Below are positions 7,562 to 20,174 of a stretch of DNA of 64,000 bases, piece after piece. Made by a program: the position numbers and the translations under genes. A model generated the notes under the pieces. The model had not been told where the DNA came from and did no database searches. It was given only the letters and a program-made list of their open reading frames with translations. Source of the DNA: UBA2767 sp965228625. Its GTDB lineage: Bacteria; Pseudomonadota; Alphaproteobacteria; Rhizobiales; Methyloligellaceae. Position 1 is the first letter of the stretch. Each line of letters opens with the position of its first letter. The stretch is from NCBI GenBank assembly GCA_965228625.1, contig OZ245829.1:2108001-2172000 (forward strand). The letters are read 5' to 3'.

Positions 7562-8023
7562 ATGAGGCATTTCGACCTGACACCCCTTTATCGTTCAACC
7601 GTTGGCTTTGACCGGCTCGCGTCCGTCTTTGACTCGCTTGCCTCGGTCGATGGCGACGCCCCGACCTATCCGCCGTACAACATCGAGCGGCGCGGCGAAA
7701 ACGAGTACCGCATCTCTATGGCGGTTGCGGGATTCGCCGAGGATGAGCTCAACATCGAGGTCAAGGAAAACTCGGTAACCGTGCGCGGTGAGCGCGGCGA
7801 GAAGCCGGAAGACACCGACTATCTGCATCGCGGCATTGCGACGCGCGCGTTCGAGCGCCGTTTCCAGCTCGCCGATCACGTCGAGGTCAAGGGCGCCAAT
7901 CTCGAGAACGGGTTGCTCCATATCGACCTTGTTCGCGAGGTGCCGGAGGCGATGAAGCCGCGCAACGTTGAGATCAACGGCGGCGCAAAAGCCAAGGTGA
8001 TCGAGAACCAAGCGGAAGTCTAA
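7562..8023 (+). CDS. Hsp20/alpha-crystallin small heat-shock protein (IbpA/HspB-like)
   Basis: 153-aa ATP-independent chaperone that binds unfolding proteins in the cytoplasm. The alpha-crystallin domain spans about residues 35-130, starting PYNIERRGENEYRISMAVAGFAEDEL and including the VTVRGERG strand and the LHRGIATRAFERRF loop (class A rhizobial type); the usual C-terminal I-x-I-like motif appears as VIENQ only weakly. An in-frame GTG three bases earlier (7559) is possible, but the AAGGAG at 7548-7553 has ideal spacing to the ATG at 7562. Expression is predicted to be heat-controlled at transcription and translation. Confidence 0.93.
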   Translation: MRHFDLTPLYRSTVGFDRLASVFDSLASVDGDAPTYPPYNIERRGENEYRISMAVAGFAEDELNIEVKENSVTVRGERGEKPEDTDYLHRGIATRAFERRFQLADHVEVKGANLENGLLHIDLVREVPEAMKPRNVEINGGAKAKVIENQAEV

Positions 8024-8053
8024 AAGCTCCGCAATCTCTCTCACATCCTGAGC

Positions 8054-8097
8054 GAGCGGGTGTTCTCTTCGTCGAGAGCGCCCGCTCTTGCTTGTTT
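8054..8097 (+). terminator. Rho-independent terminator of hsp20
   Basis: Stem of about 14 bp: GAGCGGG-TGTTCTC (8054-8067) against GAGAGCG-CCCGCTC (8074-8087) with two G-U pairs, loop TTCGTC, followed by the T-rich TTGCTTGTTT. It lies between two convergent stop codons. Confidence 0.75.
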
Positions 8098-8100
8098 GCG

Positions 8101-10041
8101 TCAGGATTTCAGGTCTTCCGGATCGAGCGCCGGAAGGTCCTCGGCAGGTTCGAGCCCGAGAATATGTGCATAGAACGCATACTCGCGCCGCAGCACGTCA
8201 ACGATGGTTTCGGCCCGCCTGAAGCCATGGCCCTCCCCTTCATACTCCCCGTAGGCAACGGGCACGCCGCGGTCCCGCAAGGTCTCGGCCATGGCACGGG
8301 ACTGCTCCGGCAACACCACCAGATCCTCCAGCCCCTGAAAGAAAATAACGGGTGACGAGATTTCGCCGGCATGGTTGATCGGCGAGCGCTCGGCAAACAC
8401 CACCTCACACGTCTCGGGCGTTGTGCCCGTCAGACCATAAAGGTAGCCCGCTTCGAACTTGTGCATGAAGCGTTGAAGCTGGGCGAGATCGGCGACCGCG
8501 TAGCTGCACGCGCCCGCGGCGAAGACATCAAGCGTGACCAGCGCCATGAGCACGGTGTACCCGCCGGCGCTGCCGCCCGATATGAGCAGACGGTCCGGGT
8601 CGGCGCGGCCCGTTTCCGACACGTATGATGTGAGCGCGGCGACGTCCTCCACATCGCGCACGCCCCACAATCCGTTCAACCGCTCGCGGTAGGCACGCCC
8701 ATACCCCGCACTGCCGGAGTAGTCGAGATCGCACACGGCGAACCCGCGGCTCGTCCAGTATTGCGTCTTGAGCTTCAGTCCCCGGTCGGCCATGCCGGTG
8801 GGCCCGCCATGAACAAGGACAATCATCGGCGGGCGCTCGCCCGGAGGCGGCGCGTGCGTCGAACTGGCGGGCGGATAGAACAGCGCATGGAGCACGCCAC
8901 CTGTACCTTCGAATGTGAGCATTTCGCCGACCGAAACATCCGCCGGAGAAAACGCATTCTCCGCGGCGCCGCGCAGAGTGCGCGTGTCACCTGTGCGCGA
9001 AGCCGAGACCACCGCGGGCGCGGCAACGTCGCTTGCACCGATAAGCGCCACCCCTTCCGCATAGGGGGCGAGCGCGTCGATCGCGCGCAGGCCGCACGGC
9101 AGCGGTTCGATCGCACCGGTGGCAAGGTCGACGCTGCCGGGTTTCGTCTCTCCCTTGTCGATGAAGGCCGCTACGGCGGTCCCGTCGCCGAGAAGCGCGT
9201 AGGACTGCATACGGAACACCCATTGCGGCCGCAGGAGCTCGGCATCCCTTGCCGCAACCTCCGACACCTGACTGCCGTCCCACACGCACAACCGTCCCCA
9301 ACCGCTTTCATCGCAGACGAAGTAGAGCCGGCCGTCGCCGCTCCATTCCGGCTGGAACGCGGCGTTTCGATCACCGCCGGCGATCCGCTGTACCAGTCCG
9401 AGCGCACCTTCGTTTTCTATGGCGGCAACAAACAGCGCAGCGCTTTCCCACGGCATGTCCGGCAGGTTCCAGGAAAGCCATGCGAGCTTCGTTCCGTCGG
9501 GACTGATCCGCGGTGAAGCGTAGAAATCCGCACCCGACACGAACGTGGCAGCGGCGCGGGAGGCGTCGTGCCCCGTCAAGGAGATCGTCGCAAGAACGTT
9601 TTCGGGTTCGTGTGCGTCCGGCTCGTGGCGCTCGGCGACGGCGATCAGCCGATGCCGGCCCGAGTCGAGCGCCATGTCCGCGAAACGGGTGCCCGGCTGA
9701 TCGGTGATGCGTTGCGCCTCGCCATCGGACATCACTTCGAAGATGTCCTGGCTGTCGGCCTCGACGATGAACACGCGGCCGTGCGTGGCCAGGAACTCAC
9801 CGCCGCCATATTCATGCACCTTCGACCGCGCCGAATGCGGCGGAGAAAGCACATCCCGGACCCGTCCATCAGAGTCCGCCCGCACGATAACGCCCCGGCC
9901 CCCTTCGTCGGGACGGCTCTCCGACCAGTACACCGCACCCCCATCCGCCTGCAGCGTTCCAAAGCGTGTAGATGCCCCGGCAACCAGCTCGGCCGCTATG
10001 GGTGACGCCCACGTTCCGTATGGCCGGATTTGCTTCGGCAC
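8101..10041 (-). CDS. S9-family serine peptidase (acylaminoacyl/dipeptidyl peptidase type)
   Basis: 646-aa peptidase. The N-terminal half (about 1-390) looks like a beta-propeller with repeats of the SPDGTKLAWLSWN and WSGDGRLYFVCDESG kind. The C-terminal half is an alpha/beta-hydrolase domain with VLVHGGPTG, DLDYSGSAGYGRAYR, the nucleophile Ser in ISGGSAGGYT (near residue 490), Asp in FQGLEDLVV and His in EGEGHGFR. The family cleaves short peptides or acylated amino acids. It begins with GTG at 10041. The start lies 33 bases after the DoxX gene on the same strand, so it may be read through from the bufferin operon, but it is a common stand-alone gene and no functional link is claimed. Confidence 0.9.
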   Translation of the reverse strand: MPKQIRPYGTWASPIAAELVAGASTRFGTLQADGGAVYWSESRPDEGGRGVIVRADSDGRVRDVLSPPHSARSKVHEYGGGEFLATHGRVFIVEADSQDIFEVMSDGEAQRITDQPGTRFADMALDSGRHRLIAVAERHEPDAHEPENVLATISLTGHDASRAAATFVSGADFYASPRISPDGTKLAWLSWNLPDMPWESAALFVAAIENEGALGLVQRIAGGDRNAAFQPEWSGDGRLYFVCDESGWGRLCVWDGSQVSEVAARDAELLRPQWVFRMQSYALLGDGTAVAAFIDKGETKPGSVDLATGAIEPLPCGLRAIDALAPYAEGVALIGASDVAAPAVVSASRTGDTRTLRGAAENAFSPADVSVGEMLTFEGTGGVLHALFYPPASSTHAPPPGERPPMIVLVHGGPTGMADRGLKLKTQYWTSRGFAVCDLDYSGSAGYGRAYRERLNGLWGVRDVEDVAALTSYVSETGRADPDRLLISGGSAGGYTVLMALVTLDVFAAGACSYAVADLAQLQRFMHKFEAGYLYGLTGTTPETCEVVFAERSPINHAGEISSPVIFFQGLEDLVVLPEQSRAMAETLRDRGVPVAYGEYEGEGHGFRRAETIVDVLRREYAFYAHILGLEPAEDLPALDPEDLKS

Positions 10042-10074
10042 GCCGCTGCGTTTCGAACAACAGGGCGCGGACGG

Positions 10075-10533
10075 TCAGTCCGCCACGCCGCGCGATCTGG
10101 CGATGAAATGGTCGACCGAAAGAACGCCGGGTCCGTACTTCATCAGATAGAGCAAGCCGATCGCCCACAACCCGTGGGTCACGTAGGACTCCGGAAAGAC
10201 GAAGATTTCGATCACGAGCGTCATGATCAGCAGCGCCAGCGCCGCAAACCGGGTGCAGAATCCGAGCCAGAGCAGGATCGGACATGTGAGTTCCGCCGCT
10301 GTCGCCATATAGGCGGCCACGTCCGGCGGAAGAAACGGCAGCTTGAAATCGTTGGCGAACAGGAAAAACGTTGAGGCCTTGATCGAGAAACCGTCGATTT
10401 TCGTCAGTCCCGATTGCCAGAACACCATTCCGACGACAAACCGCGAGAGGATCGCGATCAGATCGTGCGGTATCCTCTTGAAGAGATCGATGACGGAGAT
10501 GATCAGCCCCGCAAGTCCAGATTGTGTGCTCAT
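10075..10533 (-). CDS. bufD: DoxX-family membrane protein, fourth gene of the bufferin operon (BufD/GigD-like)
   Basis: 152-aa integral membrane protein with the DoxX pattern: ILSRFVVGMVFWQSGLTKIDGF, then helices TAAELTCPILLWLGF, AALALLIMTLVIEIFVFP and THGLWAIGLLYLMKYGPG, ending with DHFIARS. The longest frame starts at 10581 inside the upstream gene, but ATG 10533 has a good GAGGGGGC site and gives the normal family start. DoxX proteins close many DUF2282-DUF692-DUF2063 (gig/buf) operons; their role is unproven, with membrane redox support suggested. Confidence 0.85.
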   Translation of the reverse strand: MSTQSGLAGLIISVIDLFKRIPHDLIAILSRFVVGMVFWQSGLTKIDGFSIKASTFFLFANDFKLPFLPPDVAAYMATAAELTCPILLWLGFCTRFAALALLIMTLVIEIFVFPESYVTHGLWAIGLLYLMKYGPGVLSVDHFIARSRGVAD

Positions 10534-10558
10534 TTTTTGCCCCCTCGTTCTCGCCTGT

Positions 10559-11329
10559 TCAGGCCGGTCCCAGCCCGGCAACGGCGCCGCTGCCGATCAA
10601 ACCGGCCAGATTTGCCTGCAGGTCAAATGACGGGTCTTCGCCTAACGCCATCTCTGCAGCTTCCCCGAGTGTCCTGCTGTCAGCAAGCGCCGCAATGAAG
10701 GCTGCCCCGCCGCGCGGCAGGTGACGCACCTCCACCGCAATGCCCGGCCTGACAATAAGCCCATCTTCGCCGCCCGCGCCAGCGTCGATGTGTTCCGGCT
10801 CACCGTCCTTGCTGTGCTCACTCCATATAGTAACGACGGGATAATCGGAACGGATGATCTGAACCGCGGGGTGCAGCTCGAAGACGAGAGAACCGGCGCT
10901 GGCGGGATCGATTGCCGCGAGAGCTTCGGGCGCGACCGGGTCCCGGTCAGCGGCGTGGTACGCCAGGTTCCACGCCCACTCGAGCCGTGCAACGTCCGCG
11001 AGCCACGGCAGATCCGCCACCGGCTCGAAGGTCTCGAGAAACTCGGGAAATCCTCCGCCGTAGCGCATCAACACCGGAGACGCCGGAGGATGATGCTCGA
11101 CGAACACCCGCGCCGTGGCCTTGAAGAATTCCTCGCCCAGCAGGCGCGCGACCACCGGAAAGCGCCCTTCGACCACGCTGATCAGGCTGACATAGACGTT
11201 GTTGCGATAGACCCCGAAGCGTTTGCCGGGCTGGGCGCGCAAGTGGCTGGCGACGCCCTCGGGCACCGCGGCGTCCGCATTCAGCACCGCGTGCGCGAAC
11301 CCGCTCTGGGTTTCACTCAGCCGCGACAT
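10559..11329 (-). CDS. bufC: DUF2063-family partner protein of the MNIO enzyme (BufC-like)
   Basis: 256 aa. The N-terminal domain (FAHAVLNADAAVPEGV...GKRFGVYRNNVYVSLISVVEGRFPVVARLLGEEFF) is the DUF2063 'putative DNA-binding' domain, despite the name known as the partner that brings the RiPP precursor to the DUF692 enzyme. The YRNNV motif, HPPASPVLMRYGGGFPEFL and LADVARLEWAWNLAYHA are all family-typical. The C-terminal half is more variable. The start overlaps the bufB stop by 17 bases, suggesting translational coupling. Confidence 0.88.
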   Translation of the reverse strand: MSRLSETQSGFAHAVLNADAAVPEGVASHLRAQPGKRFGVYRNNVYVSLISVVEGRFPVVARLLGEEFFKATARVFVEHHPPASPVLMRYGGGFPEFLETFEPVADLPWLADVARLEWAWNLAYHAADRDPVAPEALAAIDPASAGSLVFELHPAVQIIRSDYPVVTIWSEHSKDGEPEHIDAGAGGEDGLIVRPGIAVEVRHLPRGGAAFIAALADSRTLGEAAEMALGEDPSFDLQANLAGLIGSGAVAGLGPA

Positions 11330-12194
11330 GCTGCACGGGGCGTTCGGAAAGAACCGCGTCGGCGCGCGCCGCCTCGTCCATCAGCACGGACCAGGCCGGG
11401 ACGTCGTTGTCCCATTCGATCAGCGTCGGGACGGGACCGCAGCGCAAGATGGTATGGACATAGAGGTCCCACACGATGTCGACCACCGCGCTGCCGTGAT
11501 CATCGATCAGCAGGGGTTCGCCATCGTCACCTTCATCGTGCGAATGGCCGCCGAGGTGGATTTCGCCGACATGCTGGTGCGGAAACGCATCGATATAGGC
11601 GACGGCGTCATAGGCATGGTTCGTCGCCGACACGTGAACGTTGTTCACGTCCAGCAGAAGGCCGCAGCCGGTTCGCTCAACGATCGCCTGCAGAAAGTCA
11701 AGCTCGCTCATGTCGCTGCCGTCGAACCTGACGTAGGTCGACGGGTTTTCCAGCAGCATGGGCCGGCGAAGCGTTTCCTGAACCTGATCGATGTGTTCGC
11801 ACACGCGATCCAGTGTCTCGGCGTTGTACGGCACGGGCAGAAGATCGTTCAGATAGACGCCGTCATGGGTAGACCAGGCCAGGTGTTCGGAGACGAGGCC
11901 CGGCTCATATCGCTCGCAAACCTGTTTCAGAGCGGCGAGATGGTCCGCATCGAGCTGCGCATCGGCGCCGATCGACAGGCCGACCCCATGAACCGAGAGC
12001 GGGTAATGTTCGCGGATGGCGGTCAGGTAATGATGTGGCGCGCCGCCCGCGCCCATGTAGTTTTCCGCATGCACCTCGAACCAGCCGATGGCCGGACGGG
12101 TGTCGAGAATCTCCGTGTAGTGCTCGGGCTTCAGCCCGACCCCGGCGCGGGCCGGGATCGGGGTGGAAACCTTCGTATCTTCAATCCGGCTCAC
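11313..12194 (-). CDS. bufB: MNIO-family (DUF692) multinuclear iron enzyme, bufferin maturase (BufB-like)
   Basis: 293-aa TIM-barrel oxidase related to MbnB. Conserved metal-site motifs are visible in order: RAGVGLKPEHY, FEVHAENYMG, PLSVHGVGLSIG, LVSEHLAWS, LLENPSTYV, LLLDVNNVHVSATNH, VGEIHLGGH and LIEWDNDVP, which supply the His, Asp and Glu residues that bind two or three iron atoms. Characterised members use oxygen to turn cysteines of a precursor peptide into oxazolone or thiooxazole copper ligands. The start is GTG at 12194, 11 bases after the precursor stop. The precursor, partner and DoxX genes around it make the assignment firm; the exact modification is inferred. Confidence 0.9.
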   Translation of the reverse strand: MSRIEDTKVSTPIPARAGVGLKPEHYTEILDTRPAIGWFEVHAENYMGAGGAPHHYLTAIREHYPLSVHGVGLSIGADAQLDADHLAALKQVCERYEPGLVSEHLAWSTHDGVYLNDLLPVPYNAETLDRVCEHIDQVQETLRRPMLLENPSTYVRFDGSDMSELDFLQAIVERTGCGLLLDVNNVHVSATNHAYDAVAYIDAFPHQHVGEIHLGGHSHDEGDDGEPLLIDDHGSAVVDIVWDLYVHTILRCGPVPTLIEWDNDVPAWSVLMDEAARADAVLSERPVQHVAAE

Positions 12195-12205
12195 CGGATG
12201 TCAGC

Positions 12206-12523
12206 CTAGCCGCACTGATAGGTCTGGCCGGCCGGGCGGTCTGTCAGGCAAGTCAGGCTGCCCTTGCCCGCGGGGGTCGAAACCTGGGTGCAGGTGCCCT
12301 TCTTGACGAGCTTCCAGGCGTTGCCCTGATAGTCGACCGTGGACGTTCCCGAGCATGACGTGCCTGGGCCGGCCTTGCAGTCGTTCTCGCCCTTCTTGGC
12401 GATGCCATAGCACTTCACCATGTCGTCCGCTGCAACCGCCGGGGTTGCGCCAACGGCGGCGACTGATGCTGCGAATGCGCCGGCGATGGCCAGGCTCGTC
12501 ATCTTCCTTGTCTTGCTTTCCAT
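12206..12523 (-). CDS. bufA: DUF2282 bufferin precursor (BufA-like copper-binding RiPP) with a two-Cys C-terminal extension
   Basis: 105-aa exported precursor peptide. A signal peptide covers about residues 1-31 (TSLAIAGAFAASVAAVGATPAVAA). The DUF2282 core carries Cys38 (VKCYGIAKKG), Cys49 (ENDCKAG), Cys57 (TSCSGT) and Cys78 (KKGTCTQ), the four family cysteines, which in bufferins are partly converted to copper-binding thiooxazoles and partly disulfide-bonded. Beyond this, residues about 82-105 add Cys92 and Cys104 (LTCLTDRPAG, YQCG). An AGGAGG site lies 8 bases before the ATG. It is the first gene of the bufABCD operon. I find no clear SigF-type promoter; the 5' gap runs into the gltB leader. 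Confidence 0.88.
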   Translation of the reverse strand: MESKTRKMTSLAIAGAFAASVAAVGATPAVAADDMVKCYGIAKKGENDCKAGPGTSCSGTSTVDYQGNAWKLVKKGTCTQVSTPAGKGSLTCLTDRPAGQTYQCG

Positions 12524-13021
12524 GAAGTCATCCTCCTGCTTACTTGGTGCATAGGCCCTTGTATTCTAACGGACCTATATGCCCAAAACGACGGCAGTTT
12601 GCTATCAGTTGCTAACGGAGAATCACGTTTGTGTGAGCCCGGGCGGGGGCGTTTTGCAGTCTGCAGACATGCCGTCCACTGACCATGGCTTCATCCTTGT
12701 GCTTGTGATTTGATGGCAAATCTGGCATTTTGGCGCGGCATTAGGACAGTGTTGCTGTCCCTTTGCGCCCGGAACCCGGTCGTAAAGCGGCGAATTTCTG
12801 CGCGGACCGCGCAATCTTGCCAGACCATGGATGTTCCGCCTTGGGGGTGACGTGCAGCCCATGTAAACGGGCCCGCATGTCAGCCGCCGGCTTGAACTGG
12901 CCGGTATGAACGGCCCCACAAGCGATCGCGATACCCACCTCTCCGGCCCGGCGCCGGTACAGAGAAGCGGGGAGGCTGCGCCGCGGGGCACCTGGTGACG
13001 TCGAGGGAGAAGAGGAACGCG
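12524..13021. other. Divergent intergenic region between bufA and gltB
   Basis: About 500 bases holding the promoters of bufA (minus) and gltB (plus). Several open frames cross it, but none has a ribosome site, codon bias or recognisable protein pattern. I see no convincing sigma-54, FixK or CtrA site and no terminator. The bufA-proximal part (12540-12620) is relatively AT-rich, as expected of a promoter. Confidence 0.4.
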
Positions 13022-17710
<4,689 letters not shown>

Positions 17711-17719
17711 AGGCTGACC

Positions 17720-19138
17720 ATGGGAAAGGTAACGGGATTTCTGGAAATCGATCGGCAGGAGCGGACCTATCGTCCGGCCGGTGAGCGGGTGCGGCATTTC
17801 AAGGAGTTCGTCATTCCGCTCGACGATCCCGGCGTCAAGCGCCAGGCCGCGCGCTGCATGGATTGCGGCATTCCCTACTGCCATACCGGCTGTCCGGTGA
17901 ACAACCAGATCCCGGACTGGAACGACCTCGTCTACCATTCCGACTGGGAGGAGGCGTCGCGCAACCTGCATTCGACCAACAACTTCCCGGAAGTCACTGG
18001 CCGGGTCTGCCCCGCCCCCTGCGAGGAGGCGTGCACGCTCAACATCGAGAATGTGCCCGTCACCATCAAGACAATCGAGTGCGCCATTGCCGACAAGGCG
18101 TTCGAGCATGGCTGGATCGCGCCGCAACTGCCCGACGTCAAGACAGGCAAGCGCGTGGCGATTGTCGGCTCCGGCCCGGCGGGCATGGCGGCGGCCCAGC
18201 AACTCGCGCGCGCCGGCCACGACGTGCACGTGTTCGAAAAGCATGCCAAGCCAGGCGGCCTGCTCCGCTACGGCATTCCCGACTTCAAGATGGAGAAAGG
18301 CATTATCGACGTGCGCGTCGAACAGATGGAGGCCGAAGGCGTCACGTTCCACACCAATATGCACATTGGCGTCGACAAGAGCGTGGCGGAACTGGAGGAG
18401 ACACACGACGCGCTGCTGCTCGCCGGCGGTTCAGAGTCACCGCGGGATTTACCCGTCGAGGGCCGGGAGCTGGACGGCGTTCATTTCGCCATGAACTTCC
18501 TGCCGCAGCAGAACCGGCGCGTGTCCGGCGAGCCGCTCGGCGACATCGAGGAGATCACCGCCGACGGGAAACATGTCGTGGTGATCGGCGGCGGCGATAC
18601 GGGATCGGACTGCATCGGCACCTCTTTCCGGCAGGGCGCGCTGTCCGTGGCACAGCTCGAGATTCTCCCCAAACCGCCGGAGCACGAGGACAAGGGGCTG
18701 ACCTGGCCGCATTGGCCGCTCAAGCTCCGCACATCCTCCAGCCAGGCGGAAGGTGCGGAGCGCGACTGGAGCGTTATGACCACCAAACTGACCGGAAGCA
18801 ACGGCTCGGTCGAGAAACTGCACTGTATCCGCGTCGACGGGGACATGGAGAGGGTCGAGGGCAGCGACTTCGAGCTCAAGGCGGATCTGGTGCTGCTGGC
18901 GATGGGTTTCGTGCACCCGGTGCACGACGGCATGATCACGCAGCTCGGCCTCGAACTCGACGGACGCGGGAACGTGCTCGCCAACGACATGGACTACAAC
19001 ACGTCGCGCAAGAAGGTCTTTGCCGCCGGTGACATACGCCGCGGACAGTCACTTGTCGTCTGGGCGATCCGCGAGGGACGTCAGGCGGCGCACGCGATCG
19101 ACGCGTTTCTCATGGGCTCGAGCGACCTGCCCCGCTAG
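17720..19138 (+). CDS. gltD: Glutamate synthase (NADPH) small subunit
   Basis: 472-aa FAD- and NADPH-binding subunit that feeds electrons to GltB. N-terminal Cys clusters for two 4Fe-4S centres: CMDCGIPYCHTGCPVNN and CPAPCEEACTLN. The FAD Rossmann motif is VAIVGSGPAGMAAAQQLARAGHDVHVFEK, the NAD(P)H motif VVVIGGGDTGSDCIGTS, and the closing FAD motif KVFAAGDIRRGQSLVVWAIREGRQAA. Same operon as gltB. No terminator is obvious after it; a FixK-type promoter for the next gene begins 11 bases beyond the stop. Confidence 0.97.
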   Translation: MGKVTGFLEIDRQERTYRPAGERVRHFKEFVIPLDDPGVKRQAARCMDCGIPYCHTGCPVNNQIPDWNDLVYHSDWEEASRNLHSTNNFPEVTGRVCPAPCEEACTLNIENVPVTIKTIECAIADKAFEHGWIAPQLPDVKTGKRVAIVGSGPAGMAAAQQLARAGHDVHVFEKHAKPGGLLRYGIPDFKMEKGIIDVRVEQMEAEGVTFHTNMHIGVDKSVAELEETHDALLLAGGSESPRDLPVEGRELDGVHFAMNFLPQQNRRVSGEPLGDIEEITADGKHVVVIGGGDTGSDCIGTSFRQGALSVAQLEILPKPPEHEDKGLTWPHWPLKLRTSSSQAEGAERDWSVMTTKLTGSNGSVEKLHCIRVDGDMERVEGSDFELKADLVLLAMGFVHPVHDGMITQLGLELDGRGNVLANDMDYNTSRKKVFAAGDIRRGQSLVVWAIREGRQAAHAIDAFLMGSSDLPR

Positions 19139-19149
19139 ATTTGGCGTCG

Positions 19150-19198
19150 TTGACCAAAGTCAAAATTTGATCCGGGCCCGAGCGCTATGCTTTCCTTG
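19150..19198 (+). promoter_or_regulatory. FixK/FNR-dependent class II promoter before the hibernation-factor gene
   Basis: A perfect anaerobox TTGAC-CAAA-GTCAA (19150-19163, centre 19156.5) and a -10 hexamer TATGCT (19186-19191). A start at about 19198 would put the box centre exactly at -41.5, the class II position where FNR/FixK replaces the -35 element. The ATG follows 29 bases later. Confidence 0.8.
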
Positions 19199-19226
19199 TA
19201 CGGTGAACAAGGATTGAGAGTGAGTC

Positions 19227-19592
19227 ATGGACATTCCCCTGCAAGTCAGTTTCCGGAACATGGAGCCGTCCAAGGCGATTGAAGGACGGGTGCGAGAGAA
19301 GGCGGCAAAACTCGAGCAGTACTTTCACCATCTCACCAGTTGCCGCGTGGTGATCGAGGCGCCGCATCGTCATCATCACAAGGGCAAGATCTACCATGTG
19401 AAAATCGAGATGGGCGTGCCGCGCAAACACGAACTCGTGGTCAGCAACGAACGCGAGCAGAATCACGCGCACGAAGACATCTACGTGGCCATTCGCGACG
19501 CCTTTGCGATTGCCGAGCGGCAACTGCGCGACTTCACCGGCCAGATGAAGGGAAAGAAAAATCGCCGGCTACCGCCCGATCCGGGTGCCTGA
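19227..19592 (+). CDS. HPF/RaiA-family ribosome-associated protein
   Basis: 121-aa short-type hibernation factor. It has the beta-alpha-beta-beta-beta-alpha pattern of the S30AE domain: MDIPLQVSFRNMEPSKAIEGRVREKAAKLEQYF, a His-rich CRVVIEAPHRHHHKGKIYHVKIEMGVP, and the final helix EDIYVAIRDAFAIAERQLRDF. Such proteins bind in the 30S decoding region and silence ribosomes in stress or stationary phase. No long C-terminal dimerisation domain is present. The upstream FixK box predicts induction at low oxygen. Confidence 0.85.
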   Translation: MDIPLQVSFRNMEPSKAIEGRVREKAAKLEQYFHHLTSCRVVIEAPHRHHHKGKIYHVKIEMGVPRKHELVVSNEREQNHAHEDIYVAIRDAFAIAERQLRDFTGQMKGKKNRRLPPDPGA

Positions 19593-19620
19593 ACGCTCGA
19601 TTCATTCTCCAGTGCGGCTG

Positions 19621-20142
19621 TCAGCGATCCACTGACGCGCGCATCACGGGACCCCGGGGCTTTACGGTTTCAGGCCGGTTCCGCTCGACGGGGGCTTGCA
19701 ACGGCCCGCCTTTCGCGGGCAGTACCGGGGTCTCGGTGGCAGCATCCGCTCCCGGATCGAGACGGGTCAGCGCGAACGCCGACGTCAGATCCTCCCAGGT
19801 CGACTCGCGCGCGATTTCGACGGACCCGCGGATATGGTCCACCACTTCCGCCGCCCGGGTTTCCTCCATCATGTCATGCCAGGCTTCGGTTACCTCTATC
19901 AGCTTCTGCCCCGCGGCGCTGTCGGCAAGATCGTAGCTGTAGTTGACGAGGCTGCCCGAGTTGAACGTGGCCAGTATGCCTCCGGCGATGATCAGCGCCA
20001 GCATGACCCGCCGCCGGTTGCCCCGCGTATCGGCGGCGTCTTCCGCAGGAAGGGACACGAACCCATCGTTCTCCTTGCGAGCCCGGTGCGCCGCGCGTTC
20101 CTGCTCCTGCAGCTTCTTTCGGTAATCAAGGGCGAATGACAT
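19621..20142 (-). CDS. Single-pass membrane protein of the MBOAT cluster, unknown function
   Basis: 173 aa, not recognised. A basic cytoplasmic N-terminus (MSFALDYRKKLQEQERAAHRARK) leads to one membrane helix at about residues 46-66 (RVMLALIIAGGILATFNSGSLV). The remaining residues would be periplasmic and end in a Pro-rich tail. It lies 32 bases downstream of the MBOAT acyltransferase on the same strand and is probably an accessory membrane component of the acyl-transfer system; this is inference from position only. Confidence 0.72.
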   Translation of the reverse strand: MSFALDYRKKLQEQERAAHRARKENDGFVSLPAEDAADTRGNRRRVMLALIIAGGILATFNSGSLVNYSYDLADSAAGQKLIEVTEAWHDMMEETRAAEVVDHIRGSVEIARESTWEDLTSAFALTRLDPGADAATETPVLPAKGGPLQAPVERNRPETVKPRGPVMRASVDR

Positions 20143-20174
20143 GTCTTCAAGGTTCTCCGGTGCAGTGCAGAATT

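Noticed and set aside
12680..12760. TGGCA-containing stretches before gltB as a sigma-54 promoter
   Set aside because: The TGGCA copies have no TTGCA-type -12 element at the required spacing.
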